The notes below the pieces were generated by a model. It was not told the origin of the DNA, did not search any database, and worked only from the letters and a program-made list of their open reading frames with translations. Of a stretch of 64,000 nucleotides of DNA, positions 34,507 through 43,566 are shown one piece after another. This stretch comes from Nonomuraea sp. PA05 (GTDB lineage Bacteria; Actinomycetota; Actinomycetes; Streptosporangiales; Streptosporangiaceae), in contig NZ_VSEY01000033.1 in the NCBI RefSeq assembly GCF_008086045.1, forward strand, positions 62,001 through 126,000. The letters run 5' to 3'. Position numbers and translations under genes: made by a program. Position 1 is the stretch's first letter. The number at the start of each line of letters is the position of its first letter.

Positions 34507-34698
34507 GCCACGCTCCGCCGCCTTGTGTAGGGATTGAACAATTCGTCCACCATCGCCTCACTGGATTAGCAAAGCATCGCCGGTCAGTTGCAGATGGATA
34601 ACCCTGCCCTCACCGTACCGCGCATCCCCTGGCGGCGTCCGTGTCAATGGACAACGTGCAGCGGACGAGCCCGTAGTGGCACCTTCCCGGACGCCGGA

Positions 34699-34854
34699 TC
34701 AGGGCGCCGACTGGAAGCCCTGCAGGCCCTCCGGCTCGCTCGGCGCGAAGATGCGCTGCAGTGCCCGCTCCACCACGGGGAGATCGAGGTTCTTGAGGTC
34801 TTCCAGGGTCTCGTCGTCCACGTCGATGACGCCAGTGGCATGCTCGCCGCCCAT
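34699..34854 (-). CDS. fxsA: FxSxx-COOH RiPP precursor (FxsA)
   Basis: This 51-residue peptide starts at ATG 34854, preceded at good spacing by AGGAG. Its middle reads DDETLEDLKNLDLPVVERAL and it ends in GFQSAP, so the last five residues are F-x-S-x-x with a free C-terminus, the hallmark of FxsA precursors. Radical SAM FxsB enzymes join such aromatic and downstream residues into three-residue cyclophanes. The FxsB, HEXXH and TPR genes lie within 4 kb. The frame is open further upstream to 34917, but that start has no ribosome site. Confidence 0.85.
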   Translation of the reverse strand: MGGEHATGVIDVDDETLEDLKNLDLPVVERALQRIFAPSEPEGLQGFQSAP

Positions 34855-35007
34855 GCAGTCTCCTGTCCCCGGCCCGGTTTCCGGCCGCCCGTAAACCGGA
34901 ATTTCATCTGGACGCACCGATTAACGCTTCAATTGTGATTCTGTGACCACCCTGCGCCAGAATCAATCGTAGAATTGCGCAATTGGCGCAGGAGAAGGCG
35001 AGGCGAC

Positions 35008-37545
35008 GTGGACGAGCAGGCCGTTCCGCAGGCGGTGCCCCGGATGCCCCCTATCTGGGGCCGGAAAATCCCAGGCCGAAACAAACATTTCACCGGGCGC
35101 GAAAACCTGCTCAACGGGCTGCGGGAAAGCCTGGCGGAGACCACCACGGCTGCCGTCGTGCCCCTTCCGCAGGCTCTGCAAGGGCTGGGCGGCGTCGGCA
35201 AGACGCAGCTCGCGATCGAGTACGCCTGGGCGTATCGCGGCTACTACGACCTCGTCTGGTGGGTCGCCGCCGACCAGCCGCTGCTGATCCCGAGCGCGCT
35301 CGCCGGGCTGACCGAGGACCTCAAGCTGCCCTCCGCGGGCACCATGGGCATCGAGGAGGCCGCCGACTCGGTGCGCGACGCCCTGCAGCGTGGCGACCCG
35401 GTCGACCGATGGCTGCTGATCTTCGACAACGCGGACGACCCGGAGGAGATCAAGCCCTTCCTCCCCCAGGGCAGCAAGGACGGCCACGTGCTGATCACCT
35501 CCAGGAACAGCAGGTGGAGCGGCGTGGCCGAGACCGTGTCCGTAGACGTCTTCTCCACCACCGAGAGCGTGGCCTTCCTGCGCAAGCGCCTGCGCCGCGA
35601 CGTCCCGGAGGACGAGGCCGTGCATCTGTCGCACGAGCTCGGCAACCTCCCGCTGGCGCTGGAGCAGGCCGCCGCCCTCCAGGACACGACCGGCATGTCC
35701 ACCGACGAGTACGTACGGTCGCTGGCCGAGCAGACCGGGGAGCTGCTCAAGCTCGGCAAGTCCACCGAATACCCGCACACGATGACCGCTGCCTGGCAGT
35801 TGTCGGTCCATGAGGTCGAGACCCGGATGCCCGAGGCGGCCGAGGTGCTGCGATGCCTCGCCTTCTTCGGCCCCGACCCGATCCCGCGCTTCGTCTTCCA
35901 GCGCGCCAGAGACAGCGGCGCCAAGCTGATGGGGCCGATCCTGTCCAACCCGGTCACGCGCAGCCAGGCCTTCGCCGAGCTGGGCCGTTTCTCCCTGCTC
36001 CGGATCGAGCCCGAGACCGGCACGGTCCAGGTCCACCGGCTGGTGCAGGCACTGCTGCGCGACTCGCTGGAGCTGAAGCAGCAGGAGGCGTTCCGGCACG
36101 AGGTGCACCTGCTGCTGGCCAGCGGCGCCCCCACCGACCCCGAGGACATCGCCACCCAGGAGGAGTTCACCTTCCTGCTGCCGCACGTGGGCCCGTCCCT
36201 CCTCGCCCAGTGCAACGACGAGCCCGTGCAGACCTTCGCCCTCGACGTCGTGCGCCACCTCTACCGCGTGGCCAACTACAGCTCCGCACGATCGATGGCG
36301 GAGGAGTTCCTCCGTCACTGGACCCCGTCCAGAACCGACCGCGACCCCAACGTGCTGCGGTTACGCCGGCACCTGGGCAACGTGCTGTGGCAGCTCGGCG
36401 CGAACAAGGAGTCACTCGACCTCAATGGCGACACCTTCGAGCTGATGCGCGAGGTGTTCGGGCCCCAGCACGAGGACTACCTGCGCATGGCCCTCACCTA
36501 CGCCGCGAACCTGCGCGCTCAGGGCCGGTTCAGGGACGCCCGCGAACAGGACGAGGCGTCGCTGGCCGCGCTCGAGCGGCGATTCGGGGTCAAGGACCCG
36601 ACGACCCTGCGCGCCTACAACAACCTGGCACTCGACCACGCCCTGCTGAGCGAGTACGAGTCCGCGCTGGAGCTGCAGCAACTCGCCTACGTGGAGCAGA
36701 GCAACGCGCGGCAGGGGGTCAGCAAGTGGGACGTCCAGTCGACCTGGAACAACCTGGCCCGCGTGGTGCGGCTGTCCGGCCGCCACGAGCAGGCCTGCGA
36801 CGTGGGCGAGGAGGCCTACGCCCACGGCATCAGAGAGCTCAAGATCGAGCATCCCCTGACCCTGGCCACCGCGAGAGACCTGTCCATCGCCAAGAGGCGC
36901 ATGGGCGATCTCGAGGAGGCGTACAAGCTCATCGAGGACACCCACAACCGGCTGAGCAAGCTCTACGGCCCCGACTACCCGGAGACCATGGCCGCCGAGG
37001 TCGCGCTGAGCAACACCCTGCGTCAGCTCAACCGCCTCGAGGAATCCATGGCGCTGGCCAAGGACGCGTTCCAGCGCTACCTGAAGACCTACGGCGAGAA
37101 GCATCCGTTCACCTACGGCTGCCAGCTCAACCTCGCTCTCCTCTTCCGCCTGCGCGGCGACGCGGAGAAGGCCAGGGAACTGGACGAGAAGAGTCATGAG
37201 GGCCTGCTCGCCCAGCTCGGCGACAAGCACGTCTACACGTGCAGCAGTGTCATCAATCTGGCGGGAGACCTGGCGGCTCTCGGCGACCCGGCGGAGGCGT
37301 GCGAGCTGGGGCAACGGACGCTGGAGATCGTCCGCGACTTCCTCGGCCCCAAGAACGGCCTGTCACTGTCGGCCGCCATCAACCTCTCGATCGATCTGCG
37401 CGCCATCGGAAGGAGCGACGAGGCCACGACACTGTACGAGCAGACGATGGCCGAGTACACACACATGTCGCCCACCCACCCGGAACGGGTGCACGCCGTC
37501 GAGGGCAACCGCTTCAACTGGGACTTCGACTCGTACAGCCTGTGA
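35008..37545 (+). CDS. fxsT: FxSxx-COOH system NB-ARC/TPR protein (FxsT)
   Basis: This 845-residue protein opens with PRMPPIWGRKIPGRNKHFTG, a conserved start of FxsT-type proteins. It has an NB-ARC NTPase with P-loop QGLGGVGKTQLAIEYAW (about 61-77) and Walker B RWLLIFDNADD (about 130), then a long run of TPR repeats (from about residue 380 to the end, for example TLRAYNNLALDHALLSEYES). Such STAND proteins are recurrent partners of FxSxx peptides and are presumed sensors or effectors. GTG 35008 after AGGAGAAGG is chosen; a TTG 33 bases upstream is possible. It diverges from fxsA, and its 3' end overlaps the HEXXH gene tail by 32 bases. Confidence 0.85.
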   Translation: MDEQAVPQAVPRMPPIWGRKIPGRNKHFTGRENLLNGLRESLAETTTAAVVPLPQALQGLGGVGKTQLAIEYAWAYRGYYDLVWWVAADQPLLIPSALAGLTEDLKLPSAGTMGIEEAADSVRDALQRGDPVDRWLLIFDNADDPEEIKPFLPQGSKDGHVLITSRNSRWSGVAETVSVDVFSTTESVAFLRKRLRRDVPEDEAVHLSHELGNLPLALEQAAALQDTTGMSTDEYVRSLAEQTGELLKLGKSTEYPHTMTAAWQLSVHEVETRMPEAAEVLRCLAFFGPDPIPRFVFQRARDSGAKLMGPILSNPVTRSQAFAELGRFSLLRIEPETGTVQVHRLVQALLRDSLELKQQEAFRHEVHLLLASGAPTDPEDIATQEEFTFLLPHVGPSLLAQCNDEPVQTFALDVVRHLYRVANYSSARSMAEEFLRHWTPSRTDRDPNVLRLRRHLGNVLWQLGANKESLDLNGDTFELMREVFGPQHEDYLRMALTYAANLRAQGRFRDAREQDEASLAALERRFGVKDPTTLRAYNNLALDHALLSEYESALELQQLAYVEQSNARQGVSKWDVQSTWNNLARVVRLSGRHEQACDVGEEAYAHGIRELKIEHPLTLATARDLSIAKRRMGDLEEAYKLIEDTHNRLSKLYGPDYPETMAAEVALSNTLRQLNRLEESMALAKDAFQRYLKTYGEKHPFTYGCQLNLALLFRLRGDAEKARELDEKSHEGLLAQLGDKHVYTCSSVINLAGDLAALGDPAEACELGQRTLEIVRDFLGPKNGLSLSAAINLSIDLRAIGRSDEATTLYEQTMAEYTHMSPTHPERVHAVEGNRFNWDFDSYSL

Positions 37546-38851
37546 CGGGGTCGCGCCCGTGCGCGGCCTGCCAGGTCGCCCGGTGCGCCTCAGCCTCCCG
37601 CCGCGCGCTCTCCAGCGCGGCAGGAGGCACCGGCTCCGCCAGCCACGCCGCCAAGGTACGCCGCATCGCGGCGGCGAAGCGTTCGCCCGGCGCCGTGAGC
37701 CGGCCACTGTCCAGCAGGGTGCCGGTCACCAGGTGCGCGGCCTCCCGCCAGCGGGCGAACTCGGCATGCGGCCGGAGGTCGGCCTCGTGGGCCCGCTGCC
37801 GCCGCCAGAATCCGGCCACGCCCAGAAAGGCGTAGGCACCCTGGAGCAACCCCGGCAGGGGACGCGGGTCGGGCCGCCAGGGCGCGTAGTCCGTGCTGCC
37901 CTCGTCGGGCTTCAGCAGCGCCACCACGTCCAGGATCGCGTTGAGCTTGTTGTGCTGAACCTCGTGCGCGAACGTGGAGGCCAGCCAGCGGCCGTCAGGA
38001 GGCGTGGACATGGCGATCGTCCCGAACCGGTCGGCCGCCGAGGCGCTCGTCATGCCCTGCGCCGGACCCTTGATCGGGGTGAGCACGGAGATGAGGGCCT
38101 GGATCTCCGCCGCGATCGTCCAGTGGTGGGCGCGGAGCATCTTCCAGGCCGCGTCCAGGGCCACCCGCCACGCCTGGAACTCTGTTTCCCGCAGGCGGCC
38201 CTCGACCGTGTCGGCGTTGCTCCAGCGGAAGAAGTCGAGGTCGTCGACCAGCAGGCGCAGACCGGCGTCCGCGGTTTCCAGCCGCCGCAGCGGGAGCCAG
38301 CCGCGCTGCGGGACCGCGCCCGGACGCAGGCACACGTTCCCGGCCTCCACCCGTCCGTCGGCGTGCACGGCGAGGTCCACCAGCCCGTCCGCGCCGTCGT
38401 CGCGGAGCTGGATCTGGCCCAGCGACGGCAACATGATGGCGCCGCCGGACACGGGGATCTGGACCTCGCACGGCACCCCCGCCTTGATCGCGGCCACGGC
38501 GGCCACCGCACCGAGCCGAGCCGGGCCATGGGGTCCGTCCGGGCGGGGGCCGCTCTCCCGCAGCGACCGGACGACGCTCGCTGCCCAGGCGCCCACCGCC
38601 GGATGCGCCAGCGTGCCGCGCACCGCCGCAGGGCTCTTCTTCTCGATTCCGGCGAGCACGTCGTAGGCGTGCTCGGTGGCCCGCGCGTGCGGATGGCCGG
38701 TCATGGCGGCCATCCGCACCGTGCCCAGCAGGAGCAGCCGGCGCTTGCTGCGCTGCGGAGCGACGAGGTGGCGTACGGCGTCAGCGCCACCGCCTCCAGA
38801 GGCCAGCCCGGACAGGGCATGGTCGGGTAACCGGTGATCCCTGGAAGGCAT
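37514..38851 (-). CDS. HEXXH-motif RiPP-modifying protein
   Basis: This 445-residue protein carries the metal motif FAHEVQHNKLNAILD (HEVQH near residues 296-300) and the family-typical context around it. HEXXH-motif proteins of this type recur beside FxSxx precursors and radical SAM maturases and are thought to be 2-oxoglutarate-dependent peptide hydroxylases rather than proteases. That function is family knowledge, not visible here. ATG 38851 with AAGGA upstream is chosen over GTG 38875, which would run into the fxsB stop. It lies 10 bases after fxsB and is surely in its operon. Confidence 0.8.
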   Translation of the reverse strand: MPSRDHRLPDHALSGLASGGGGADAVRHLVAPQRSKRRLLLLGTVRMAAMTGHPHARATEHAYDVLAGIEKKSPAAVRGTLAHPAVGAWAASVVRSLRESGPRPDGPHGPARLGAVAAVAAIKAGVPCEVQIPVSGGAIMLPSLGQIQLRDDGADGLVDLAVHADGRVEAGNVCLRPGAVPQRGWLPLRRLETADAGLRLLVDDLDFFRWSNADTVEGRLRETEFQAWRVALDAAWKMLRAHHWTIAAEIQALISVLTPIKGPAQGMTSASAADRFGTIAMSTPPDGRWLASTFAHEVQHNKLNAILDVVALLKPDEGSTDYAPWRPDPRPLPGLLQGAYAFLGVAGFWRRQRAHEADLRPHAEFARWREAAHLVTGTLLDSGRLTAPGERFAAAMRRTLAAWLAEPVPPAALESARREAEAHRATWQAAHGRDPVTGCTSRSPS

Positions 38852-38861
38852 ACAGGTCCTT

Positions 38862-40139
38862 TCAGCGAGAGGCACGGCGGAGATCGCCGACGAGACGGTT
38901 GTGGATGTGCTCGATCAGGCGGTAGAGGTCCGGGCAGTACACGGACGGGTTGAGGAAGCCCGTGCCGGGCCGGTAGCGGTGCGGGTAGAGGCCCGCGCCG
39001 CACACCCTGCCGAACCGGCACGCGCGGCAGGTGTCGCTCAACGCGTCGGCGCCCAGTTGCCTGGCCACTATGCCCGGGTGTTCGAGCGCCGCGTCGAACG
39101 GATGGTCCACGACGTTCAGGCCGGTGGTGGGCGCGCCGTGCCGCACCACCTTCAAGGAGTCGGTCTGCTCGATCGTGCCGTCGGTCTCGATGACCACCAG
39201 AGTGGACGGCGTCAGCCCGACCGCCTCACTGGCCGACGCGCCGCCCAGCATCAGATTGACGATCTCCTGGAAGAGCCGGACGACCGTTTCACCGCTGCGC
39301 CCGTACCAGTGGTCGAAAACGGCGATCAGCCAGTCGCCATAGGGAGTGTTCTCCGGGTTCGGCGATCGATACGGCGGCGGCGATTCCCAGGTGCCGTGCG
39401 GCAGCAGGAAATCGACCATCGGCGGCGCGAATTGCAGTAACGCGTCATATGTTTCGACAGGGTCGTTCGCGAGGTCCACCGTGCACAACAGACCGGCGTA
39501 CTGAGACCGAAACTCCGGGCCGCGTAACAGGGCGAGTGCGTCGGCTACGGCATCGAAACTGCTGCGGCCGTCCGCATACCGGCGATTGCGGTCGTTGGCC
39601 CTTCTGCCGCCGTCGAGGCTGACACCCACCTGCACGTCGAGCTCGCGGAACGTCCGCAGGGCGGCCTCGTCCAGCAGCACCGCGTTGGTCTGCACGATCG
39701 CGTCGACGCGCAGCTCGTCGCCTGCCGCCGCACGCACCGTCTCGACGACCTTGCGCAGGTAGGCGTGGCCGGCGAGCAGCGGTTCGCCGCCGTGCAGGAT
39801 GAGCCGGACCGACCGCGTGCCGTGGGCCGCGGCGTGCTCGGCGATACGCCCGGCGGCGGCCGTGACCAGGTCGGGGTCCATGATCATGGGTTTCGAGCGC
39901 CAGCTCTGGTCGGCGAGCGTATAGACGTAGCAGTAGTCGCAGGCGAGATTGCAGCGGCTGTGAACCTTGAGCAGGAATTGCCGGAAGGGGCGAGGACGCC
40001 AGCCGTCCTTCAGCATTTCGGCCACGTCGAGAGTGTCGGGCCACTCTCTCGCTGGATCCTTCCCCTGGTACGTCAATCCTGTAACACCCCGCACCGCCGG
40101 AAATATCCGAGTGATTGACGATGCTAGCCGAGACACCAT
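38862..40139 (-). CDS. fxsB: Cyclophane-forming radical SAM/SPASM peptide maturase (FxsB)
   Basis: This 425-residue enzyme has the radical SAM cluster motif VHSRCNLACDYCYVY (Cys 63, 67, 70), and the preceding WRPRPFRQFLLK is typical of FxsB. The C-terminal SPASM region holds the extra iron-sulfur Cys residues (CRACRFGRVCGAG and VYCPDLYRLIEHIHNRL). FxsB enzymes link an aromatic ring carbon to the beta-carbon of a residue two positions on in the FxS motif. The ATG at 40139 gives about 45 residues before the domain and lacks a good ribosome site, so the true start may be slightly downstream. Confidence 0.9.
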   Translation of the reverse strand: MVSRLASSITRIFPAVRGVTGLTYQGKDPAREWPDTLDVAEMLKDGWRPRPFRQFLLKVHSRCNLACDYCYVYTLADQSWRSKPMIMDPDLVTAAAGRIAEHAAAHGTRSVRLILHGGEPLLAGHAYLRKVVETVRAAAGDELRVDAIVQTNAVLLDEAALRTFRELDVQVGVSLDGGRRANDRNRRYADGRSSFDAVADALALLRGPEFRSQYAGLLCTVDLANDPVETYDALLQFAPPMVDFLLPHGTWESPPPYRSPNPENTPYGDWLIAVFDHWYGRSGETVVRLFQEIVNLMLGGASASEAVGLTPSTLVVIETDGTIEQTDSLKVVRHGAPTTGLNVVDHPFDAALEHPGIVARQLGADALSDTCRACRFGRVCGAGLYPHRYRPGTGFLNPSVYCPDLYRLIEHIHNRLVGDLRRASR

Positions 40140-40208
40140 GCGATGTGGAGGACTGTTTCGCTACCCCTGCAAATCGCGCATTTCCGGTTGCGGCCGCGGC
40201 AGCGATGT

Positions 40209-42227
40209 CTAGGTGAGAAGCGTGTAGTCCTCCAGCGTCGGCGGCCAGAGGGCGTCGTCGCCCGCCATGGCCTCCGGCTCGTACGTGTGCAACTCCAGCG
40301 TGAGGTCGTCGGCGCACCAGTAGGCCGCCTCGCGGTGCGCGTCGCGGCCCTCGCACCACAGCCTGCGCTCCCGGTGGATGACGTACACGAAGTAGGCGTA
40401 CGACTCGACGTCGCGGTGGGCGACGCGGGCGGTCTCCAGCGCTTCGTGCACCTCGTACACCACGCCGGTGCGGCCGTCGAGGAAGAGGTACCAGCTGTCC
40501 AGCCCGTCGAGCATGAACAGCGCGCCGAGGTCGTCCGGCAGGCCCGCGCAGGCGCGCAGGTCGTCCACGGTGCCGGACCAGAACTCGGTCAGGGGCTCGA
40601 CGAAGCGGCGATGCTCGCCCGTCCAGCCGGGCTGGTTGAGGCCGTCCACGCTCAGGCCGACCTCGGTCAGGAAACGGCGGGTGGGCGCATGCGCGATCGC
40701 GGGGTGGATCTCGTCGTCGCGCGGCCGGTCGACGCCCTCCGGGCCGTACAGGTCCTCCAGCAGCTCGCGCGTGACCCCGGCCGGAGGGCGGCGGAGCGGA
40801 AGCGGGGTGACGGCGCCGGGTCCGCCCGCCAGGCGCTCGTGATGGGCCAGGTGGTTGCTGACGTACACCGGAGGGGACAGCTCGGCCGAGACCGGCCAGC
40901 CGCGCATGACGGCGGCCAGCTCCCCGTGCGCCGCCGCGGGCGGGACGACGGCCTCGGCCAGGAAGGGCAGGCCGATGGCGTACGCGGGCAGCCGCGGCTC
41001 GGCCAGGGGCAGCCGGGCCGCGGCCTCCGCCACACCCCGGGCGGCGGCCTCCGGGTCGTCGCGGTGCCGGCCGCAGTGCAGCAACCGCCACGTGTACAGG
41101 CCGATCGGGCCGAAGGCGAGGGCCAGCGTGCCGGCGGCGGCGCGGGCGTCCGGTGACAGGGCGTCCAGCCAGGCACGCGCCACCCGCACGTCCATCGGCA
41201 GGTCTGGACCCGGATCGGCGCCCTCGGCGCGGGCGGCGAGCGCGGCGAGCCCCGGCGAGGGGTAGACCTGGCCGGCGGTGAACGGCGACCGCGCCACCCG
41301 CTCGGCGTCGTACCAGGCGGTGAAGGCGGCCCGGTCGGTGGCCCGCGGGTCGTCCAGATCCAGCACGAACGCCGGCGGGCCGAGACCTTCCGCGGCGTCC
41401 GGGTGGCTGAGCTCCACGAGCAGGCGGACGTGCGGGTTGACGGCCAGGGGAAGGACGAGCTCGGCGAACGCGCGCTCGGGGTCGTTGCTCCGATGGGCGT
41501 CGGCCACGGTGACGAGCACGGGCCGGTCGAGAGCGGCCAGGCCGGCGTCGCCGAGCTTGAACTGCCCGGCCAGCTCGCCCACGGCGTCGTCCACGTCCAT
41601 GCCGCGCAGGCAGATCGCCGCCTCGGCGGGGCCCGGGTAGCCCGACCAGTCCCAGACGCCGGAGTAGCTGAACCAGGACAGCAGCCGGGTCTTGCCGGCG
41701 GCGGGCGAGCCGGTGACCACGCAGATCCGCGGCCCGTAGGGGTCCTCCCGCCAGCGCAGCAGGGCGTCCGCGGCGGGGCCGCGACCGGCGGTGGGCTCGT
41801 CGCGGATGCCGCGCCCTGGGCGCTTCTCCACCCAGGCGGGCACGGCGGCCAGGTAATCGGGGACGGCGGGCCGGCCACCCAGGAGCCCCCGGGCGAACGT
41901 CGCGATGGCCGCGTGGAACTCGGGCATCGCCGCCGCGGTCTCGGCCCAGCCTTCCCGTATGCCGGTCACGCAGGGCTCGTCCTTGTGCCGGGCCAGGAGC
42001 ATGCGGTCGCCGTCGTGGTCGTCGGCCAGCTCGCTCAGGTGCTCGAAGAACGTGTCCTGGATCCTCCGCAGCTTGCCGGCGTGCTCACGCAGCCGCTGCG
42101 CTTCGGGGTGCTCGCCGAGCTCGGCCAGCACCCCGTCGAAGTGGGAGATCCGCACGTCCGGCCAGGGCAGGCCGACGACCTGGAACGCGGTGAAGAGGTG
42201 AGAGGGGAGGTCGCGCGGTGCTTCCAT
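40209..42227 (-). CDS. P-loop NTPase with a C-terminal SUKH-4-like domain
   Basis: This 672-residue protein has a helical N-terminus, a P-loop at CVVTGSPAAGKTRLLSWFSY (about residue 172), a winged-helix-rich middle, and a C-terminal region (about 480-672) with LGALFMLDGLDSWYLFLDG and VESYAYFVYVIHRE, which resembles SUKH (Smi1/Knr4) immunity folds. It is upstream of fxsB on the same strand with a 69-base gap. SUKH domains bind toxins or partner proteins. Fused to an NTPase, it may act as a target-binding switch linked to the FxS system. The SUKH call is from pattern only. The start ATG 42227 is uncertain. Confidence 0.65.
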   Translation of the reverse strand: MEAPRDLPSHLFTAFQVVGLPWPDVRISHFDGVLAELGEHPEAQRLREHAGKLRRIQDTFFEHLSELADDHDGDRMLLARHKDEPCVTGIREGWAETAAAMPEFHAAIATFARGLLGGRPAVPDYLAAVPAWVEKRPGRGIRDEPTAGRGPAADALLRWREDPYGPRICVVTGSPAAGKTRLLSWFSYSGVWDWSGYPGPAEAAICLRGMDVDDAVGELAGQFKLGDAGLAALDRPVLVTVADAHRSNDPERAFAELVLPLAVNPHVRLLVELSHPDAAEGLGPPAFVLDLDDPRATDRAAFTAWYDAERVARSPFTAGQVYPSPGLAALAARAEGADPGPDLPMDVRVARAWLDALSPDARAAAGTLALAFGPIGLYTWRLLHCGRHRDDPEAAARGVAEAAARLPLAEPRLPAYAIGLPFLAEAVVPPAAAHGELAAVMRGWPVSAELSPPVYVSNHLAHHERLAGGPGAVTPLPLRRPPAGVTRELLEDLYGPEGVDRPRDDEIHPAIAHAPTRRFLTEVGLSVDGLNQPGWTGEHRRFVEPLTEFWSGTVDDLRACAGLPDDLGALFMLDGLDSWYLFLDGRTGVVYEVHEALETARVAHRDVESYAYFVYVIHRERRLWCEGRDAHREAAYWCADDLTLELHTYEPEAMAGDDALWPPTLEDYTLLT

Positions 42228-42332
42228 GGTGGCGACGAGTCTAGGCCAGGCCCGCGACGCCACCTCGGCGCGCGGTATCCGCCGCGGCTTCCAGGTCGGG
42301 ACCGGGATGTCCGAGGCTCGCTGGAAACCAGG

Positions 42333-42635
42333 TCAGTCGACGCACATCGCCTCGTGGGTGGACTGGAAGACCCATGTGCCGCCACCCGGAGAGGTGTAGA
42401 TGCCGAAGTTCTGATAGGTCCCAGGGGTGCAGTCGTGGCCGACCGCGAGGACTGCCTGCCGGGCCCGCCGTTCGGCCGCCGCCATCCCTTCCGCGTAGGT
42501 GTTGCCCGCCCCCACGGCCGTGGCGCTGCGGGGAGTGTCATAGCCGTCGGCGTGCGCGGCCACGGGCATGGTCGCCAGGCCGGCCGCCACCGCTGAGACG
42601 AGGCCGAATCGGCGGAGCAAAGTGATTGTTCGCAT
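42333..42635 (-). CDS. Small secreted protein
   Basis: This 100-residue protein starts at ATG 42635 after AGGAG. It has an N-terminal signal peptide (LLRRFGLVSAVAAGLATMPV, cleavage probably after AHA at residue 28). The mature part is about 72 residues with two Cys (HDCTPG and EAMCVD) likely to form a disulfide. No family is recognised. It is expressed on its own, away from the upstream genes. Confidence 0.7.
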   Translation of the reverse strand: MRTITLLRRFGLVSAVAAGLATMPVAAHADGYDTPRSATAVGAGNTYAEGMAAAERRARQAVLAVGHDCTPGTYQNFGIYTSPGGGTWVFQSTHEAMCVD

Positions 42636-43566
42636 GCTTCTCCTTGCAAGGGGCGGGCATTTGTTCGAGCGATACGAAGTCATTCGATTGGTCTTCGAAT
42701 TGTTGGCAGATCTACAAGCATGCATACTGTGATCGCTGCCAGGACCACTGTCAACGGTTGTGGCACAAGGCAGGAACGTTGCTCGGCGAGATTCTGCGGC
42801 GCTGTGCTGCACTTCTGAGATTGTCGGTTGGATCTGTGCGCACTGGCATTGATGAAAGTTTCAGCGACCGCCAGGAACGCACCCCTGACAAATTCTCCAG
42901 TTACTCGAGCACGTCCCCGATCGAGGGCGAGGTTCTGGATGGCGGCCGTGCCGTACTGGGCGGCGTCGTCGGTGGTGACGCCGGACAGTCCGGTCACGCG
43001 TTCGGCGATGTGGGGAGGCGCTGGAGACGCGTAGTTGCTTGCAGGAGCAGCCTCAGTGCTGGACGTTGTGCCGGGTCATCGCCTCGGCCAGCCGGTAGGT
43101 GCAGCGATTTCCCGGCGGGCGCGGGTCGGGTACGGCGGCTAACCTGCTTCAACCTTCGTCGGGGAAGACCAATTCATCGCGCGTCGCCACAAGTTCGGCG
43201 GGAGGCGGCTTGATGCCGATCGCGTCGCCCCAGCCGGAGAACCGCACATCGGCGGTCTCAAGTATGCGGTCTTTGACATTCCAGGGGGAGTCGGGTTCGT
43301 CATAGCGCGTCTGGCACCTACGTACGAGCTGATCCGCAGGCCCTCCATCAGAGGTGTCTTCAATTCTCCACCGTCGCGAATCGCAAAGATGTGAACTCGC
43401 GACCGTCCGTTTCTAGGCCGCCGCGCACCACTTCGACGGCCTGCCGGGAGCCTGCTAGACCCGACACCCACTCACCGACGATCGGAGTCCCTGGCTCGGA
43501 CTGGCGAGATCAGCCGAGCGTGAACGTCCTGGCGCGGATGCGGCGCCGGCTGGGAGGGTGGACCTC
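42636..43566. other. Gene-poor, lower-GC stretch with decayed coding fragments
   Basis: About 930 bases hold no intact gene. GC content drops at 42650-42900. Two minus-strand fragments look coding. One near 42890-43060 reads PPHIAERVTGLSGVTTDDAA and NLALDRGRARVTGEFV with genome-typical codons. The other is listed at 43149. Neither has a start with a ribosome site. The stretch looks like an old insertion or deletion scar. Confidence 0.5.
43149..43400 (-). pseudogene. C-terminal fragment of an unidentified gene
   Basis: A minus-strand frame ending in TGA at 43149 reads NVKDRILETADVRFSG and then GIKPPPAELVATRDELVFP with genome-like codon choice. Its upstream part dissolves into competing frames, and no start codon is convincing. 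It is a probable relic. The parent family is not recognised. Confidence 0.35.

Noticed and set aside
38849..38875. GTG at 38875 as the start of the HEXXH gene
   Set aside because: It would overlap the fxsB stop by 14 bases without a ribosome site; ATG 38851 has AAGGA at good spacing.
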